A stretch of DNA of 42,970 bases from an uncultured Bacilli bacterium (lineage in GTDB: Bacteria > Bacillota_I > Bacilli_A > RF39 > UBA660), in NCBI GenBank assembly GCA_947628065.1, contig CANQYK010000004.1, forward strand, positions 1 to 42,970, read 5' to 3'. A program made the translations under genes and the position numbers. Positions 22,499 to 30,987 of this stretch are shown in pieces. The notes beneath the pieces were generated by a model. That model searched no databases and was not told the DNA's origin. It saw only the letters and a list, made by a program, of their open reading frames with translations. Each line of letters opens with the position of its first letter. Positions within the stretch are counted from its first letter, which is position 1.

Positions 22499-24100
22499 AT
22501 GAAAAAAAGTAATTTCAAAAAATTGGGAATCATATCGTTACTTGTCGTTATGATTACATCCTTTGTATCTGGACTTTTTGTATTAGATACAGAAGCAAAA
22601 TCAAGTGCACCAGCATCGTTTACAGCAAAAAGTGAAAAACAATTAGCAGGATATATTGCAAATTACCATTTTGGAAAAAAGAAAACAAGCACTGGAAAAT
22701 ATGTTTATTGTAACAATATTCATAAAGGAACACCACATGGAGAAACAATGACCTTAAAAGGAGAAGCTCCAGCAGGTATTGCTTATATTTTACAAAATGG
22801 TTATCCAAGTAAAAGTATTACTGGTAATAGTGATTATGATTATTACATTACACAATCTGCTATTTGGTGGTATTTGGATGATACAACTGGATCAAGTAAC
22901 TTATCCAATAGTTTTAAAACAACAGGAAGTGATCCACACGGTTTAAGAAAATATGTAAAAGAATTAGTAACAGCAGCAAAGAAAGTAAAAGGATATTCAA
23001 CTCCAAGTCTTGATCTTAGCGTAAATACAGAAGATATGACTGAATCAAGTGATGGAAAATACTATGAGTCTAGTGATATTAAAGTATCTGCAAAAGCATT
23101 ATCAAGTAAAGGAGCAACTGTTTCTTTAACTGAAGCACCAAGTGGAAGTGAGATTGTTAGTCCAAGTACTGGAAGCGAAATTTCTACTGTAAAAGCAGGA
23201 GATAGTATTAAAGTAAAAATTCCGGTTGATAAGGTAGAAGTTGGTAAAACAACGGTTAAAGTAAAAGCAACTGCAACAGGAGTAATTAGCAAAGCTTATA
23301 TTTATAAGTCAAGTAGTAGTTCTGTACAAGACGTTTATGGAAGTGCTTTATATAATGATACTACTAGTTTAAATGATGTAGCAACCGTATCACTTACAAA
23401 AGAAGAAATTGCATCAAAAGTATCTATTGTAAAGATTGATTCCAAAACAAAAACCGTTTTAGCAGGAGCAAACTTTGAATTATATGATAGTAAAGGTACA
23501 AAAATTACATCATGGACATCAACAACCAAAGCACATGTAATTCAAAAATTACCAAATGGTACATATACTCTAAAAGAGACAAAGGCACCAACCGGTTATA
23601 AAAAATTAGAAGAAGCAAAAACCTTTACAATTACCGATACCAATCGTGATATAAAAATAGAAGTAGAAAACGAAGCAATTACCAAATTAGTTAATATTGT
23701 AAAAATTGATAAAAAGACAGGACAACCTTTAGTAGGAGCACATTTAGTTGTGAAAAACGAAAAAGGTGAAGTCATCGCTGACTTTATCAGTAAAGAAGAA
23801 CCTTATACCTTAACAGAGCTTGCAGATGGTAAATATAGTGTTTACGAAGTTGATGCTCCAGAAGGATATAAGAAAACAGAAGCTACGTATTTCTTCACCA
23901 TTAGTGACGGTCAACCAGTCGCAAGCGTTACCGTTGAAAATGAAAAGATCGAAGAAGTAGAAGAACAAAAAGAACAAGAAGTAACAGTACCAGATACAGA
24001 TAGCAATAATTCCCTATTATCTACGGTATTAGGAACTATAATTTTAGCATCCGGATTTGGATTTGTATACCATAATGGTAAAAAACAAGAACAAGAATAA
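22499..24100 (+). CDS. Sortase-anchored thioester/Cna-B adhesin
   Basis: The 533-residue protein is a cell-wall-anchored adhesin or pilus-tip-like protein. A signal peptide (IISLLVVMITSFVSGLFVLD) is followed by a thioester domain: Cys71 in YVYCNNIHKGTP and Gln119 in YYITQSAIWWYLD, the TQxA motif that forms a covalent Cys-Gln bond able to react with host surfaces. Two Cna-B/SpaA-type repeats follow (VSIVKIDSKTKTVLAGANFE; VNIVKIDKKTGQPLVGAHLV), each with the K-I-D start and E-x-x-A-P-x-G-Y end needed for isopeptide cross-links. The C-terminus has VPDTDSN, a hydrophobic helix and a weak basic tail, a variant sorting signal. GAGTTAGGGGG precedes the ATG. The gene leads an operon with a sortase and a membrane protein. 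Confidence 0.9.
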   Translation: MKKSNFKKLGIISLLVVMITSFVSGLFVLDTEAKSSAPASFTAKSEKQLAGYIANYHFGKKKTSTGKYVYCNNIHKGTPHGETMTLKGEAPAGIAYILQNGYPSKSITGNSDYDYYITQSAIWWYLDDTTGSSNLSNSFKTTGSDPHGLRKYVKELVTAAKKVKGYSTPSLDLSVNTEDMTESSDGKYYESSDIKVSAKALSSKGATVSLTEAPSGSEIVSPSTGSEISTVKAGDSIKVKIPVDKVEVGKTTVKVKATATGVISKAYIYKSSSSSVQDVYGSALYNDTTSLNDVATVSLTKEEIASKVSIVKIDSKTKTVLAGANFELYDSKGTKITSWTSTTKAHVIQKLPNGTYTLKETKAPTGYKKLEEAKTFTITDTNRDIKIEVENEAITKLVNIVKIDKKTGQPLVGAHLVVKNEKGEVIADFISKEEPYTLTELADGKYSVYEVDAPEGYKKTEATYFFTISDGQPVASVTVENEKIEEVEEQKEQEVTVPDTDSNNSLLSTVLGTIILASGFGFVYHNGKKQEQE

Positions 24101-24725
24101 AAAACAAGTAAGAATATCTTCTAATGCAATAGCGTACATCTCGGCGATTACCATTGTGTTAGGGCTATTCTTACTTTCGTATAACTTCGTAAATAAGCGA
24201 AGAATACTAGCGCATGATTATATCAATGAAAAGATCAATATGGATGTTGAGGTTCGAAATATTGAAAGCAGTGAAGAAGCGATCGAACCTGAGGTAGAAG
24301 ATGATACCGAGACAAACTTAGATTATTACATTGGGTATTTGGAAATACCAAAGATCAATTTTAATAGGGGATTTTACAATGTTGATTCAACACAAAATAC
24401 CGTTGACTCCAACATTCAAGTGATACGTGGCAGTAGTATGCCTACCAAAAGTGGTGGGAACCTAATTATCGCTGGTCATTCTGGTACCGGTTGGCAAGCA
24501 TTCTTCAATGATTTGTATCAATTACAAATAGGAGATGTTGCAATTGTTACCTATAAAGATCATCGTTATACATATACATTAAAAAATATTTATACAGAAT
24601 TAAAAACAGGTCAAATAACAATCAAACGAGACAAAACAAAAACAACCTTAACATTAATTACCTGTACCAATAATAGTAATACCACACAATCGGTTTATAT
24701 ATTAGAACTAAGTGGAAAAGAATAA
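24075..24725 (+). CDS. Sortase-family transpeptidase, divergent active site
   Basis: The enzyme should anchor the adhesin encoded just upstream. ATG 24075 overlaps that gene's end by 26 bp; a TTG six codons earlier is less likely. One N-terminal membrane helix (AYISAITIVLGLFLLSYNFV) precedes the catalytic domain. His135 (IIAGHSGTGW) and Cys197 (LTLITCTNN) are present. The arginine that normally follows the Cys strand is not seen: the sequence continues SNTTQSVYILELSGKE, with Gln205-Ser206 near the expected place. It may belong to a sortase branch that uses another residue, or be impaired. Translation is probably coupled to the adhesin. Confidence 0.88.
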   Translation: MVKNKNKNKKQVRISSNAIAYISAITIVLGLFLLSYNFVNKRRILAHDYINEKINMDVEVRNIESSEEAIEPEVEDDTETNLDYYIGYLEIPKINFNRGFYNVDSTQNTVDSNIQVIRGSSMPTKSGGNLIIAGHSGTGWQAFFNDLYQLQIGDVAIVTYKDHRYTYTLKNIYTELKTGQITIKRDKTKTTLTLITCTNNSNTTQSVYILELSGKE

Positions 24726-24744
24726 AAGAAAGGGGGAGGTTTTG

Positions 24745-25566
24745 ATGAGTCCATTAACATTGCAAGATAAATTAAAGATGGTAGGGGATGTAATATCATC
24801 ATCACCTCTATATACCATCGCATTATTTATCGTATTAATTCTTGTTTATCTATTTGGAACAACAAATAGTACCAATCAAAAACAAAGTAGAAGAACTTAT
24901 TTATTAATCTATTTAGCAGTATTTTTCTTCTTAATGATTCAATATGGAAAGAATTTCACTACGTTAATAGATTATGCAGTAAATCAAGTTTTTGTAGGTT
25001 ATTACTTTCCAAATATTGTTCTTTATATTATCATGTTATTAGTAGCAACAATCATTACTTTGGTTAGTATTTTCCATAAAGAAATAACAAAAACAATAAA
25101 AGTAACCAATTCTATTGTTTATGGATTCTTAGTTTATTTTTTAGTATTAATTCTATCCTTAATCAATAACTTAAAATTAGATGTTTTTGAAATAACAGAA
25201 CTATATAGTAGTGATAAAGTAAGAAGTATCTTAGAGCTTAGTATGTTTCTATTTGTAATTTGGATGGTTTTCCTAATTACTTATCACTTTATTCGAAAAT
25301 ATCAAGAAAAACATAATGTCATTAAGAAAGAAGAATTTATAAACTATAACATCATTCATGACTTTAAAGATAAAACAGTAGAGGCACCAAAAACAAAAGT
25401 ATTTTTTGAACAACCAGTTGTGGAAAATACCAAAGAAGAACCGTTTACACTCGAGGAATATAAAATGATGTTAAAAGTTTTAAAAGAAGAACAGATGAAG
25501 GAAGAAAAAACACAAAGTAATTCATTAACCGAATTAAATAAATTATATCAAAGTATAGAAGAATAA
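24745..25566 (+). CDS. Five-span membrane protein of the sortase operon
   Basis: I do not recognise the family. ATG 24745 follows AAAGGGGGAGG; the frame is open further upstream but without a site. The 273 residues have about five hydrophobic segments: LYTIALFIVLILVYLFG, YLLIYLAVFFFLMIQYG, IVLYIIMLLVATIITLVS, SIVYGFLVYFLVLILSLI and MFLFVIWMVFLITYHFI. A cytoplasmic, Lys/Glu-rich C-terminal tail of about 85 residues ends with EEYKMMLKVLKEEQMKEEK. It follows the sortase by 19 bp. A role in presenting or assembling the adhesin is inferred from the operon alone. Confidence 0.82.
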   Translation: MSPLTLQDKLKMVGDVISSSPLYTIALFIVLILVYLFGTTNSTNQKQSRRTYLLIYLAVFFFLMIQYGKNFTTLIDYAVNQVFVGYYFPNIVLYIIMLLVATIITLVSIFHKEITKTIKVTNSIVYGFLVYFLVLILSLINNLKLDVFEITELYSSDKVRSILELSMFLFVIWMVFLITYHFIRKYQEKHNVIKKEEFINYNIIHDFKDKTVEAPKTKVFFEQPVVENTKEEPFTLEEYKMMLKVLKEEQMKEEKTQSNSLTELNKLYQSIEE

Positions 25567-25618
25567 TGGGAATTTCCTTTTATTCTTTTTATATGTAGCA
25601 ATTTATAGCATTTTACAT

Positions 25619-25661
25619 AATTGACATAATATTACTTGTAAAATATTGTGTCAATTTTTAT
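25619..25661 (+). terminator. Terminator of the adhesin/sortase operon
   Basis: Fifteen-base arms (25619-25633 and 25642-25656, one G-U pair) close an eight-base loop, with T-rich sequence after. Confidence 0.7.
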
Positions 25662-25691
25662 TTTATGTTACTCTTATTAAGAGGAGATAAT

Positions 25692-26360
25692 ATGAAAAAA
25701 ATAATCATTACGAGTATAGATTTATTTTTAGTTATAGCAATGGTTTTATCCATTACAAGCGTAAAAACAAATAAAAAGAAAATTACTATTACTAACAGAC
25801 AATATTATGTCAATAGTAAGAAAATTAAAGTAGAATTAGAAGAAGTTCCTATTGTTAATGTGTCAACAGAAGAACAACAAGAAGATGATAAGGTGCAAGA
25901 ACAGGAAGAAATCAAGGAGGAAGAAGTAATAGAAGAAGAGTCTACAATAGAACAAGAAGAACCAAAAGAAATAGAAGTACCAGAGCAACAAGAAGTAGTA
26001 GAAGAAAAGAAAGAAGAAGTAATAGTACCTTCTATACTAACTGGTAAAGTTAGTGGTTATGGAGCCGATATTGGAGAATATACATCCTATGGATATTCTA
26101 TCAAAGATCGCATTACTTACTTTGATGATACTTATGGAAATCTTAGAATACTAGCAGCAGGATCCGAATATCCTTATGGGACTGTTGTTAAAATAACAGG
26201 AAGCAGTCAAGGTGAAATATTAGGAATTGTTTTGGATCGAGGTCCAAATATTGGAGAAGGAAAAAAATTTCTTTTTGATATCTTATATCAAACAAGTGAA
26301 GAAGCATATAGAACAGGAGTGGAAGAAGTAGAATATCAAATACTTAGAATGGGGTGGTAA
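25692..26360 (+). CDS. Anchored 3D/RlpA-like double-psi barrel protein
   Basis: ATG 25692 follows AAGAGGAGA. The 222-residue protein has an N-terminal signal anchor (IIITSIDLFLVIAMVLSITS) and a spacer extremely rich in Glu (about residues 60-120). The C-terminal domain contains GKVSGYGADIGEYTSYGYSI, RILAAGSEYPYGTVVKI, and GIVLDRGPNIGEGKKFLFDI. This resembles the 3D and RlpA-type double-psi beta barrels that cut peptidoglycan or bind its sugars. The first Asp of the usual D-x-D/3D set is not clearly placed, so activity is uncertain. It is followed 1 bp later by another gene. Confidence 0.75.
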   Translation: MKKIIITSIDLFLVIAMVLSITSVKTNKKKITITNRQYYVNSKKIKVELEEVPIVNVSTEEQQEDDKVQEQEEIKEEEVIEEESTIEQEEPKEIEVPEQQEVVEEKKEEVIVPSILTGKVSGYGADIGEYTSYGYSIKDRITYFDDTYGNLRILAAGSEYPYGTVVKITGSSQGEILGIVLDRGPNIGEGKKFLFDILYQTSEEAYRTGVEEVEYQILRMGW

Positions 26361-26361
26361 T

Positions 26362-26832
26362 ATGAAGGAACTTGGTTTTATAATTACAAAGGATGGAGAA
26401 GAATTTTGCTTTGGAGAATATCATCTTTATAGTGAAAGAGAAAATGATAATAAACATTATTATCATACACCTTCGTTTCAAGAAGAAGTGTTAAAAAACG
26501 AAGAATTTCAAAAGTTGAATTTAAACATACCAATGGATTTTGAAATCTCACATCATCCAAAAACACTTGCCAGTAAAGGCCTTGTAGTTGCTTTAAACCA
26601 AACAGCAGGAACTTATACCAAAGGAGTTCCCACGCTTCTTTTTCTATCACCAGAAGAGTTAAGCGAAAAACAAAAAGAAATATTGCTTGAGAAAGAAGAA
26701 GAACTAACATCTTTTGATTCTGGTCTTTCTTATGTCTATGTCATTGATGAAGAGGAAAAAGAGGTTCGGCAATATGATTTTATGGAAGACTATTTTAATC
26801 AAGAAATAAAAGAAAAAGGGAAAGTACACTAA
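26362..26832 (+). CDS. Uncharacterised 156-residue protein
   Basis: I do not recognise this protein. GGGGTGG precedes the ATG, and the gene begins immediately after the 3D-like gene, so they form a pair. No signal peptide or membrane segment is visible, suggesting a cytoplasmic protein. Features include HYYHTPSFQEEVLKNEEF, LASKGLVVALNQTAGTYTKG, PTLLFLSPEELSEKQKEI and a very acidic C-terminal third (DEEEKEVRQYDFMEDYFN). A weak terminator follows. Confidence 0.75.
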   Translation: MKELGFIITKDGEEFCFGEYHLYSERENDNKHYYHTPSFQEEVLKNEEFQKLNLNIPMDFEISHHPKTLASKGLVVALNQTAGTYTKGVPTLLFLSPEELSEKQKEILLEKEEELTSFDSGLSYVYVIDEEEKEVRQYDFMEDYFNQEIKEKGKVH

Positions 26833-26836
26833 AAAA

Positions 26837-26867
26837 GGAAAAAAGTCAATTCTTTTTTTCTTATTTT
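26837..26867 (+). terminator. Weak terminator before tex
   Basis: GAAAAAAG and CTTTTTTTC flank TCAATT and are followed by T-rich DNA. The stem is nearly all A-T, so the call is weak. Confidence 0.4.
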
Positions 26868-26901
26868 TTCTTTGCTACACTAATAGTGGAGGCAGAAGAA
26901 A

Positions 26902-29046
26902 ATGAACGAGAGAATAATTGATGAAATTAGTAAAGATTTAAACATTACCAAAAAGCAAGTAGAAGTGGTGTTATCTCTTTTAGAAGAAGGAAATACCATC
27001 CCTTTTATTGCAAGATATCGTAAAGAAAAAACGGGTGCTTTGGATGAAGAGGTAATCCGAAAAATAGAAGAAGTTTATGAATATCAAGAAAACTTATTAA
27101 AACGAAAAGAAGACGTAATTCGGTTAATTACAGAAAAAGATATGATGACTGATTCTTTAAAAGAAGAAATCTTAAGTTGTCAAAAATTAGTGGAAGTAGA
27201 AGATTTATATCGACCATACAAAGAAAAGAAAAAGACAAAAGCAACCGAAGCGATTGCCAAAGGGTTAGAGCCGCTTGCTAAAATGATGATGGCATTTCCA
27301 GAAAAAGGAGATCGTGAAAGTCTTGCCAGTAAATTTTTAAATGATAAAGTAAAAACAACAGAAGAAGCAATAGAAGGTGCGAAATATATTATTGCAGAAT
27401 GGATTAGTGATAATGCTAGTTATCGTAAGTGGATTCGAAAGTTTTTATATTTTGAAGGAACCCTTGTAAGTAAGAAAAAGAAAAATAGTGAAGATGAAAA
27501 TGCAGTTTATAAAATTTATTATGATTATAGTGAAGTAGTAAGAACATTAAAACCACACAGAATTCTTGCTATTAATAGGGGAGAAAAAGAGGGTGTATTA
27601 TCCGTTAAAATTGATTTTGATGGAGATAAAATTGTAGAATATTTAGAAAAGAAAATAATAAAAAGAAAATCTTTTGTAGAAGAGGATATAAAAGATGCCA
27701 TCAAAGATAGCTTAAAACGTTTGATATTACCAAGTGTAGAGCGAGAAATTCGAAGTGAGTTAAAAGAAAAAGGAGAAGATCGTGCGATTGTTAACTTTAT
27801 GGATAATGTAGAACATCTTCTATTAACGCCACCATTAAAAGAAAAAACGGTTTTAGGGTATGATCCAGCATATCGAACCGGTTGTAAACTTGCAGTTTTA
27901 GACAAAACTGGAAAACCACTTGAAATTGCCGTTATTTATCCAACAGAACCTCATAATGATATCGAAGGAAGTAAGAAAACGCTTCTTGATTTAATTGATC
28001 GTTATAATATTGATATTATTGCGATTGGAAATGGTACGGCATCAAGAGAAAGTGAAACTTTTGTTGCAGAGGCAATAAAAGATGCGAAAAGAAAAGTAGA
28101 GTATGTTATTGTAAGTGAAGCAGGGGCATCCGTTTATTCTGCTAGTCCACTTGCAATAAAAGAATTTCCCGATTTAACTGTTGAGAAAAGAAGTGCCATT
28201 AGTATTGGAAGAAGAATTCAAGATGCCCTATCCGAACTTGTAAAAATTGATCCGAAAAGTATAGGGGTAGGACTCTATCAACATGATGTACCCGTAAAGA
28301 AACTAGATGAGTCCTTACAATTTGTAGTAGAAAAAGCTGTAAATAGTGTTGGTGTTAATATCAATACGGCAAGCAATAGTTTATTATCCTATGTTTCAGG
28401 ATTAAATAAAAAAGTAATCAAAGAACTTCTTGATACAAGAGATAAAAAAGGTAAATTTTTATCACGCGAAGATATTAAGAGTGTAAAAGGAATGAGCGAT
28501 AAAGTTTATGAACAAGCAATTGGATTTTTACGAATTTTAGATGGTGAAAATCCACTGGATAAGACAAGTGTTCATCCGGAAAGTTATGAGAAAACAGAAA
28601 AATTATTAAAAGCCCTTGGTTTAAAGGTAGAAGATCTTGGTAGTGAAAAATTAATTACGGCACTTGATCTTATGGACAAAGAAAAAATAAGAGAAGAACT
28701 TTCTATTGATCCTTATACATTTGAAGATATTATTAGTAGTCTAAAACAACCAGAACGCGATCCAAGAGAAAAATATCCACAACCCGTTTTACGAAGCGAT
28801 ATTTTACATATTGAAGATTTGAAAAAAGGAGAGAAACTACAAGGAACCGTTCGTAATGTTGTAGATTTTGGTCTGTTTATTGATGTAGGATTAAAAAATG
28901 ATGGACTTGCTCATATATCAAAATTATGCAATGAATATCTTCGTCATCCATCGGAAAAATTTTCTGTAGGTGATATCGTCGATTGTTATGTGGATGATGT
29001 TGATGTCGAAAAAAAGAAGGTATCTCTTAGTCTATTACCATTATGA
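26902..29046 (+). CDS. tex: Tex-family S1 RNA-binding protein
   Basis: Tex is a conserved nucleic-acid-binding protein linked to transcription and RNA quality control. The 714 residues follow the family plan. An N-terminal helical region has KKQVEVVLSLLEEGNTIPFI and ARYRKEKTGALDEE. A YqgF/RNase H-like domain has VLGYDPAYRTGCKLAVLD and AIGNGTASRESE. A helix-hairpin-helix pair has SLLSYVSGLNKKV and FLSREDIKSVKGMSDKVYEQ. A C-terminal S1 domain has LQGTVRNVVDFGLFIDVG and ends at KVSLSLLPL. GTGGAGG precedes the ATG. The gene stands alone amid surface-protein genes. Confidence 0.96.
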   Translation: MNERIIDEISKDLNITKKQVEVVLSLLEEGNTIPFIARYRKEKTGALDEEVIRKIEEVYEYQENLLKRKEDVIRLITEKDMMTDSLKEEILSCQKLVEVEDLYRPYKEKKKTKATEAIAKGLEPLAKMMMAFPEKGDRESLASKFLNDKVKTTEEAIEGAKYIIAEWISDNASYRKWIRKFLYFEGTLVSKKKKNSEDENAVYKIYYDYSEVVRTLKPHRILAINRGEKEGVLSVKIDFDGDKIVEYLEKKIIKRKSFVEEDIKDAIKDSLKRLILPSVEREIRSELKEKGEDRAIVNFMDNVEHLLLTPPLKEKTVLGYDPAYRTGCKLAVLDKTGKPLEIAVIYPTEPHNDIEGSKKTLLDLIDRYNIDIIAIGNGTASRESETFVAEAIKDAKRKVEYVIVSEAGASVYSASPLAIKEFPDLTVEKRSAISIGRRIQDALSELVKIDPKSIGVGLYQHDVPVKKLDESLQFVVEKAVNSVGVNINTASNSLLSYVSGLNKKVIKELLDTRDKKGKFLSREDIKSVKGMSDKVYEQAIGFLRILDGENPLDKTSVHPESYEKTEKLLKALGLKVEDLGSEKLITALDLMDKEKIREELSIDPYTFEDIISSLKQPERDPREKYPQPVLRSDILHIEDLKKGEKLQGTVRNVVDFGLFIDVGLKNDGLAHISKLCNEYLRHPSEKFSVGDIVDCYVDDVDVEKKKVSLSLLPL

Positions 29047-29092
29047 GAAAGTCAAGAAAAACATATAATAAATTATACCAAAAAGTGTCAAT

Positions 29093-29121
29093 TTGACAAA
29101 AATATGATATTTTGGTATAAT
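29093..29121 (+). promoter_or_regulatory. Promoter of glucosaminidase gene
   Basis: TTGACA (29093-29098), a 17-bp spacer and TATAAT (29116-29121) are a full consensus match. Confidence 0.88.
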
Positions 29122-29149
29122 GTATTTGTTCTTGTTTAAAGGAGGATTT

Positions 29150-29929
29150 ATGAAAAAATCAAAAAAAGTTGGCCTGATAGTAATATCACTTAGTGTATTG
29201 TTATTTGGGTTAACGGTATTCTTACAGTACAAGGTATTTCATAAAGAAGAAAGTGAAGAATTGTACAAAAAGGTAACCATGAAAAATTTATCATCTGGCA
29301 AAATAGAACAAGTAAGCAAAGAGAATATGATTGAGGAAGTAGTGGAAAATCCTTTGGTACCAGAAGGACAACAAACACCAACTGTGGAGGAACAACAACA
29401 GCAGCCACAAGTAGAACAGCAACAACAACCAACCGAAGAAGTGGTACCAGAAGAGGAAATTAAAGAAATTACAACCTATGAAGATATTACAACAACACCA
29501 GTAGAACCTGTGGTTTATGATGGACTAACACTAAATCAATTAGCAGAAAAATTGAATCGGTCCCTTAAATCAAATATTGCTGGGAAAGGTTATTTAATTG
29601 CAAGTCATTGTCTTGAGTTAGGAGTCGATCCTTACCTTGCTGTTGCAATTATGTTACATGAGACAGGATGCAATCAAGGATCTTGTAGTAGTTTGGTTCA
29701 AAAGTGTAACAATGTTGGAGGCCAAAAAGGAGGACCTTCTTGTGGAGGAGGAAGTTATAAAGCCTATCCTACACTTGATGAAGGAATTATTGGTTATATT
29801 GATAATTTATATAACAACTATGTATCCAAAGGTCTTACAACAGCAGATCTTATGGGACCAAGATATGCAGCAAGTCCAACTTGGACAAGCAAAGTAAATA
29901 GCTATATTGCACTCGTTAAAAATAATTAG
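29150..29929 (+). CDS. Anchored glucosaminidase-domain protein
   Basis: This protein probably cuts the glycan chains of peptidoglycan at the cell surface. ATG 29150 follows AAAGGAGG. The N-terminal signal anchor (VGLIVISLSVLLFGLTVFLQ) is followed by a spacer rich in Gln, Glu, Thr and Pro (residues 65-120). The C-terminal catalytic region has GKGYLIASHCLELGVDPYLA and VAIMLHETGCNQGSCSSL, in which Glu171 is the likely acid. NNVGGQKGGPSCGGGSYKAY and the closing SYIALVKNN are also typical of Glucosaminidase/LytG-type domains. Five Cys residues in this domain could form disulfides. It is convergent with the class B sortase. Confidence 0.85.
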   Translation: MKKSKKVGLIVISLSVLLFGLTVFLQYKVFHKEESEELYKKVTMKNLSSGKIEQVSKENMIEEVVENPLVPEGQQTPTVEEQQQQPQVEQQQQPTEEVVPEEEIKEITTYEDITTTPVEPVVYDGLTLNQLAEKLNRSLKSNIAGKGYLIASHCLELGVDPYLAVAIMLHETGCNQGSCSSLVQKCNNVGGQKGGPSCGGGSYKAYPTLDEGIIGYIDNLYNNYVSKGLTTADLMGPRYAASPTWTSKVNSYIALVKNN

Positions 29930-29936
29930 AACAAAC

Positions 29937-29965
29937 AAAAATACACTTTTCGGAGTGTATTTTTA
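29937..29965. terminator. Shared terminator (glucosaminidase and sortase B)
   Basis: AAAATACACT pairs with AGTGTATTTT around a six-base loop, with A and T runs on both sides, so it can act in both directions. Confidence 0.85.
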
Positions 29966-30802
29966 TCTTGCTTGTTTTTTAATTAATTTTGCTTGTACTA
30001 CAATTCTTCCACCATCATTGTTTTGACAAGTTGATAATGTTAAAATAGCATCTTTTGTGGATACTGGTGTATCAATTGGAGCTTTGTTTCTTTCTTTCAT
30101 TGTAGAAAGCCATTTTTCTTTTGCTTCGTCTGTTTGAAAATTTGTTGTAATGTAATAACTTTCACTTTGGATGGTATAAATAGAAAAGATTTGAAACAAT
30201 AAATTTTCTTTTGGTGTCGATAACCAAATTACATAATTATCTTTCTGACTTTGCCAACTTTTGGTAAGTGCATTTTTTAAAGATCCAAAGACTGTTTTAT
30301 CGAGTCTTCCATGACCATAAATAACAGTATTATCACTTAATTGATTAATATTATTTCGGTAATCCATAAAAACCCATCCAGCACCATTCTTACTTTTATC
30401 AAAAGCGTGTGTTAAATAGTAAGTATTATTATTTGTTTGTACAACAGGGTAGTTAATGTTACTATTATCCATATGGATGAACGCTACGGTATCCTGATTC
30501 CTAGAAATAAGATCGTTAAAGTCTACTTCATAGAAAGGTAGTCCTACATAATACCAATAATCGCTTACTTTTTCTTCTTCCTCTGGAGGATTAATAAGTT
30601 CTCCTTCTTCCTTTATTTTTTTCGGTTTTATTTCTTTTTTTATTTTCTCTTCTAGTTTTCCAATGTTTTTATTATCGTTATTCCATTTTAATAATTGATA
30701 ACCGGAAAAAATCATGAAACCGAGAAAGAGAAAAAATAATAGGAAAAATACGGGAGGACGTAACCTTGTCTTTTTCTTTCTTTTTTTCTTTTCTTTTGTC
30801 AT
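29963..30802 (-). CDS. srtB: Class B sortase
   Basis: The enzyme anchors surface proteins to the cell wall. A very basic N-terminus and one membrane helix (PPVFFLLFFLFLGFMIFSGY) precede the catalytic domain. NINYPVVQTNNNTYYLTHAF and NTVIYGHGRLDKTVFGSLKN (His164) are SrtB-typical. LTLSTCQNNDGGRIVVQAKL supplies Cys259 and Arg266, so the catalytic triad is complete. The gene is divergent from the two genes at 30988 and 32114, whose products share an ENPDTSD C-terminal motif, so these are its likely substrates. Confidence 0.93.
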   Translation of the reverse strand: MTKEKKKRKKKTRLRPPVFFLLFFLFLGFMIFSGYQLLKWNNDNKNIGKLEEKIKKEIKPKKIKEEGELINPPEEEEKVSDYWYYVGLPFYEVDFNDLISRNQDTVAFIHMDNSNINYPVVQTNNNTYYLTHAFDKSKNGAGWVFMDYRNNINQLSDNTVIYGHGRLDKTVFGSLKNALTKSWQSQKDNYVIWLSTPKENLLFQIFSIYTIQSESYYITTNFQTDEAKEKWLSTMKERNKAPIDTPVSTKDAILTLSTCQNNDGGRIVVQAKLIKKQAR

Positions 30803-30823
30803 ACTATCACCTCAATCGCCTTT

Positions 30824-30852
30824 ATTATAACAGTCCTTCTTTTTTTTTTCAA
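30824..30852 (-). promoter_or_regulatory. Promoter of srtB
   Basis: On the minus strand TTGAAA (30852-30847), a 17-bp spacer and TATAAT (30829-30824), then GAGGTGAT before the ATG. Confidence 0.75.
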
Positions 30853-30931
30853 CTATTTGAAATATTTTTACTTGGTGTTTTTACTATAATATATTTATGT
30901 CTGTAAAGTGCAACTTTTATTTAAAATTTTG

Positions 30932-30961
30932 TTGACTTCGTATAAATGATTATAGTACAAT
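30932..30961 (+). promoter_or_regulatory. Promoter of first sortase substrate
   Basis: TTGACT (30932-30937), an 18-bp spacer and TACAAT (30956-30961) lie 26 bp before the ATG. Confidence 0.7.
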
Positions 30962-30987
30962 GTAGGTGAAAGGAAGGTTTTAAAAAA

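Noticed and set aside
26384-26710. Open frame of 108 codons on the minus strand opposite the 26362 gene
   Set aside because: No ribosome binding site or promoter on that strand, and the plus-strand gene has good signals.
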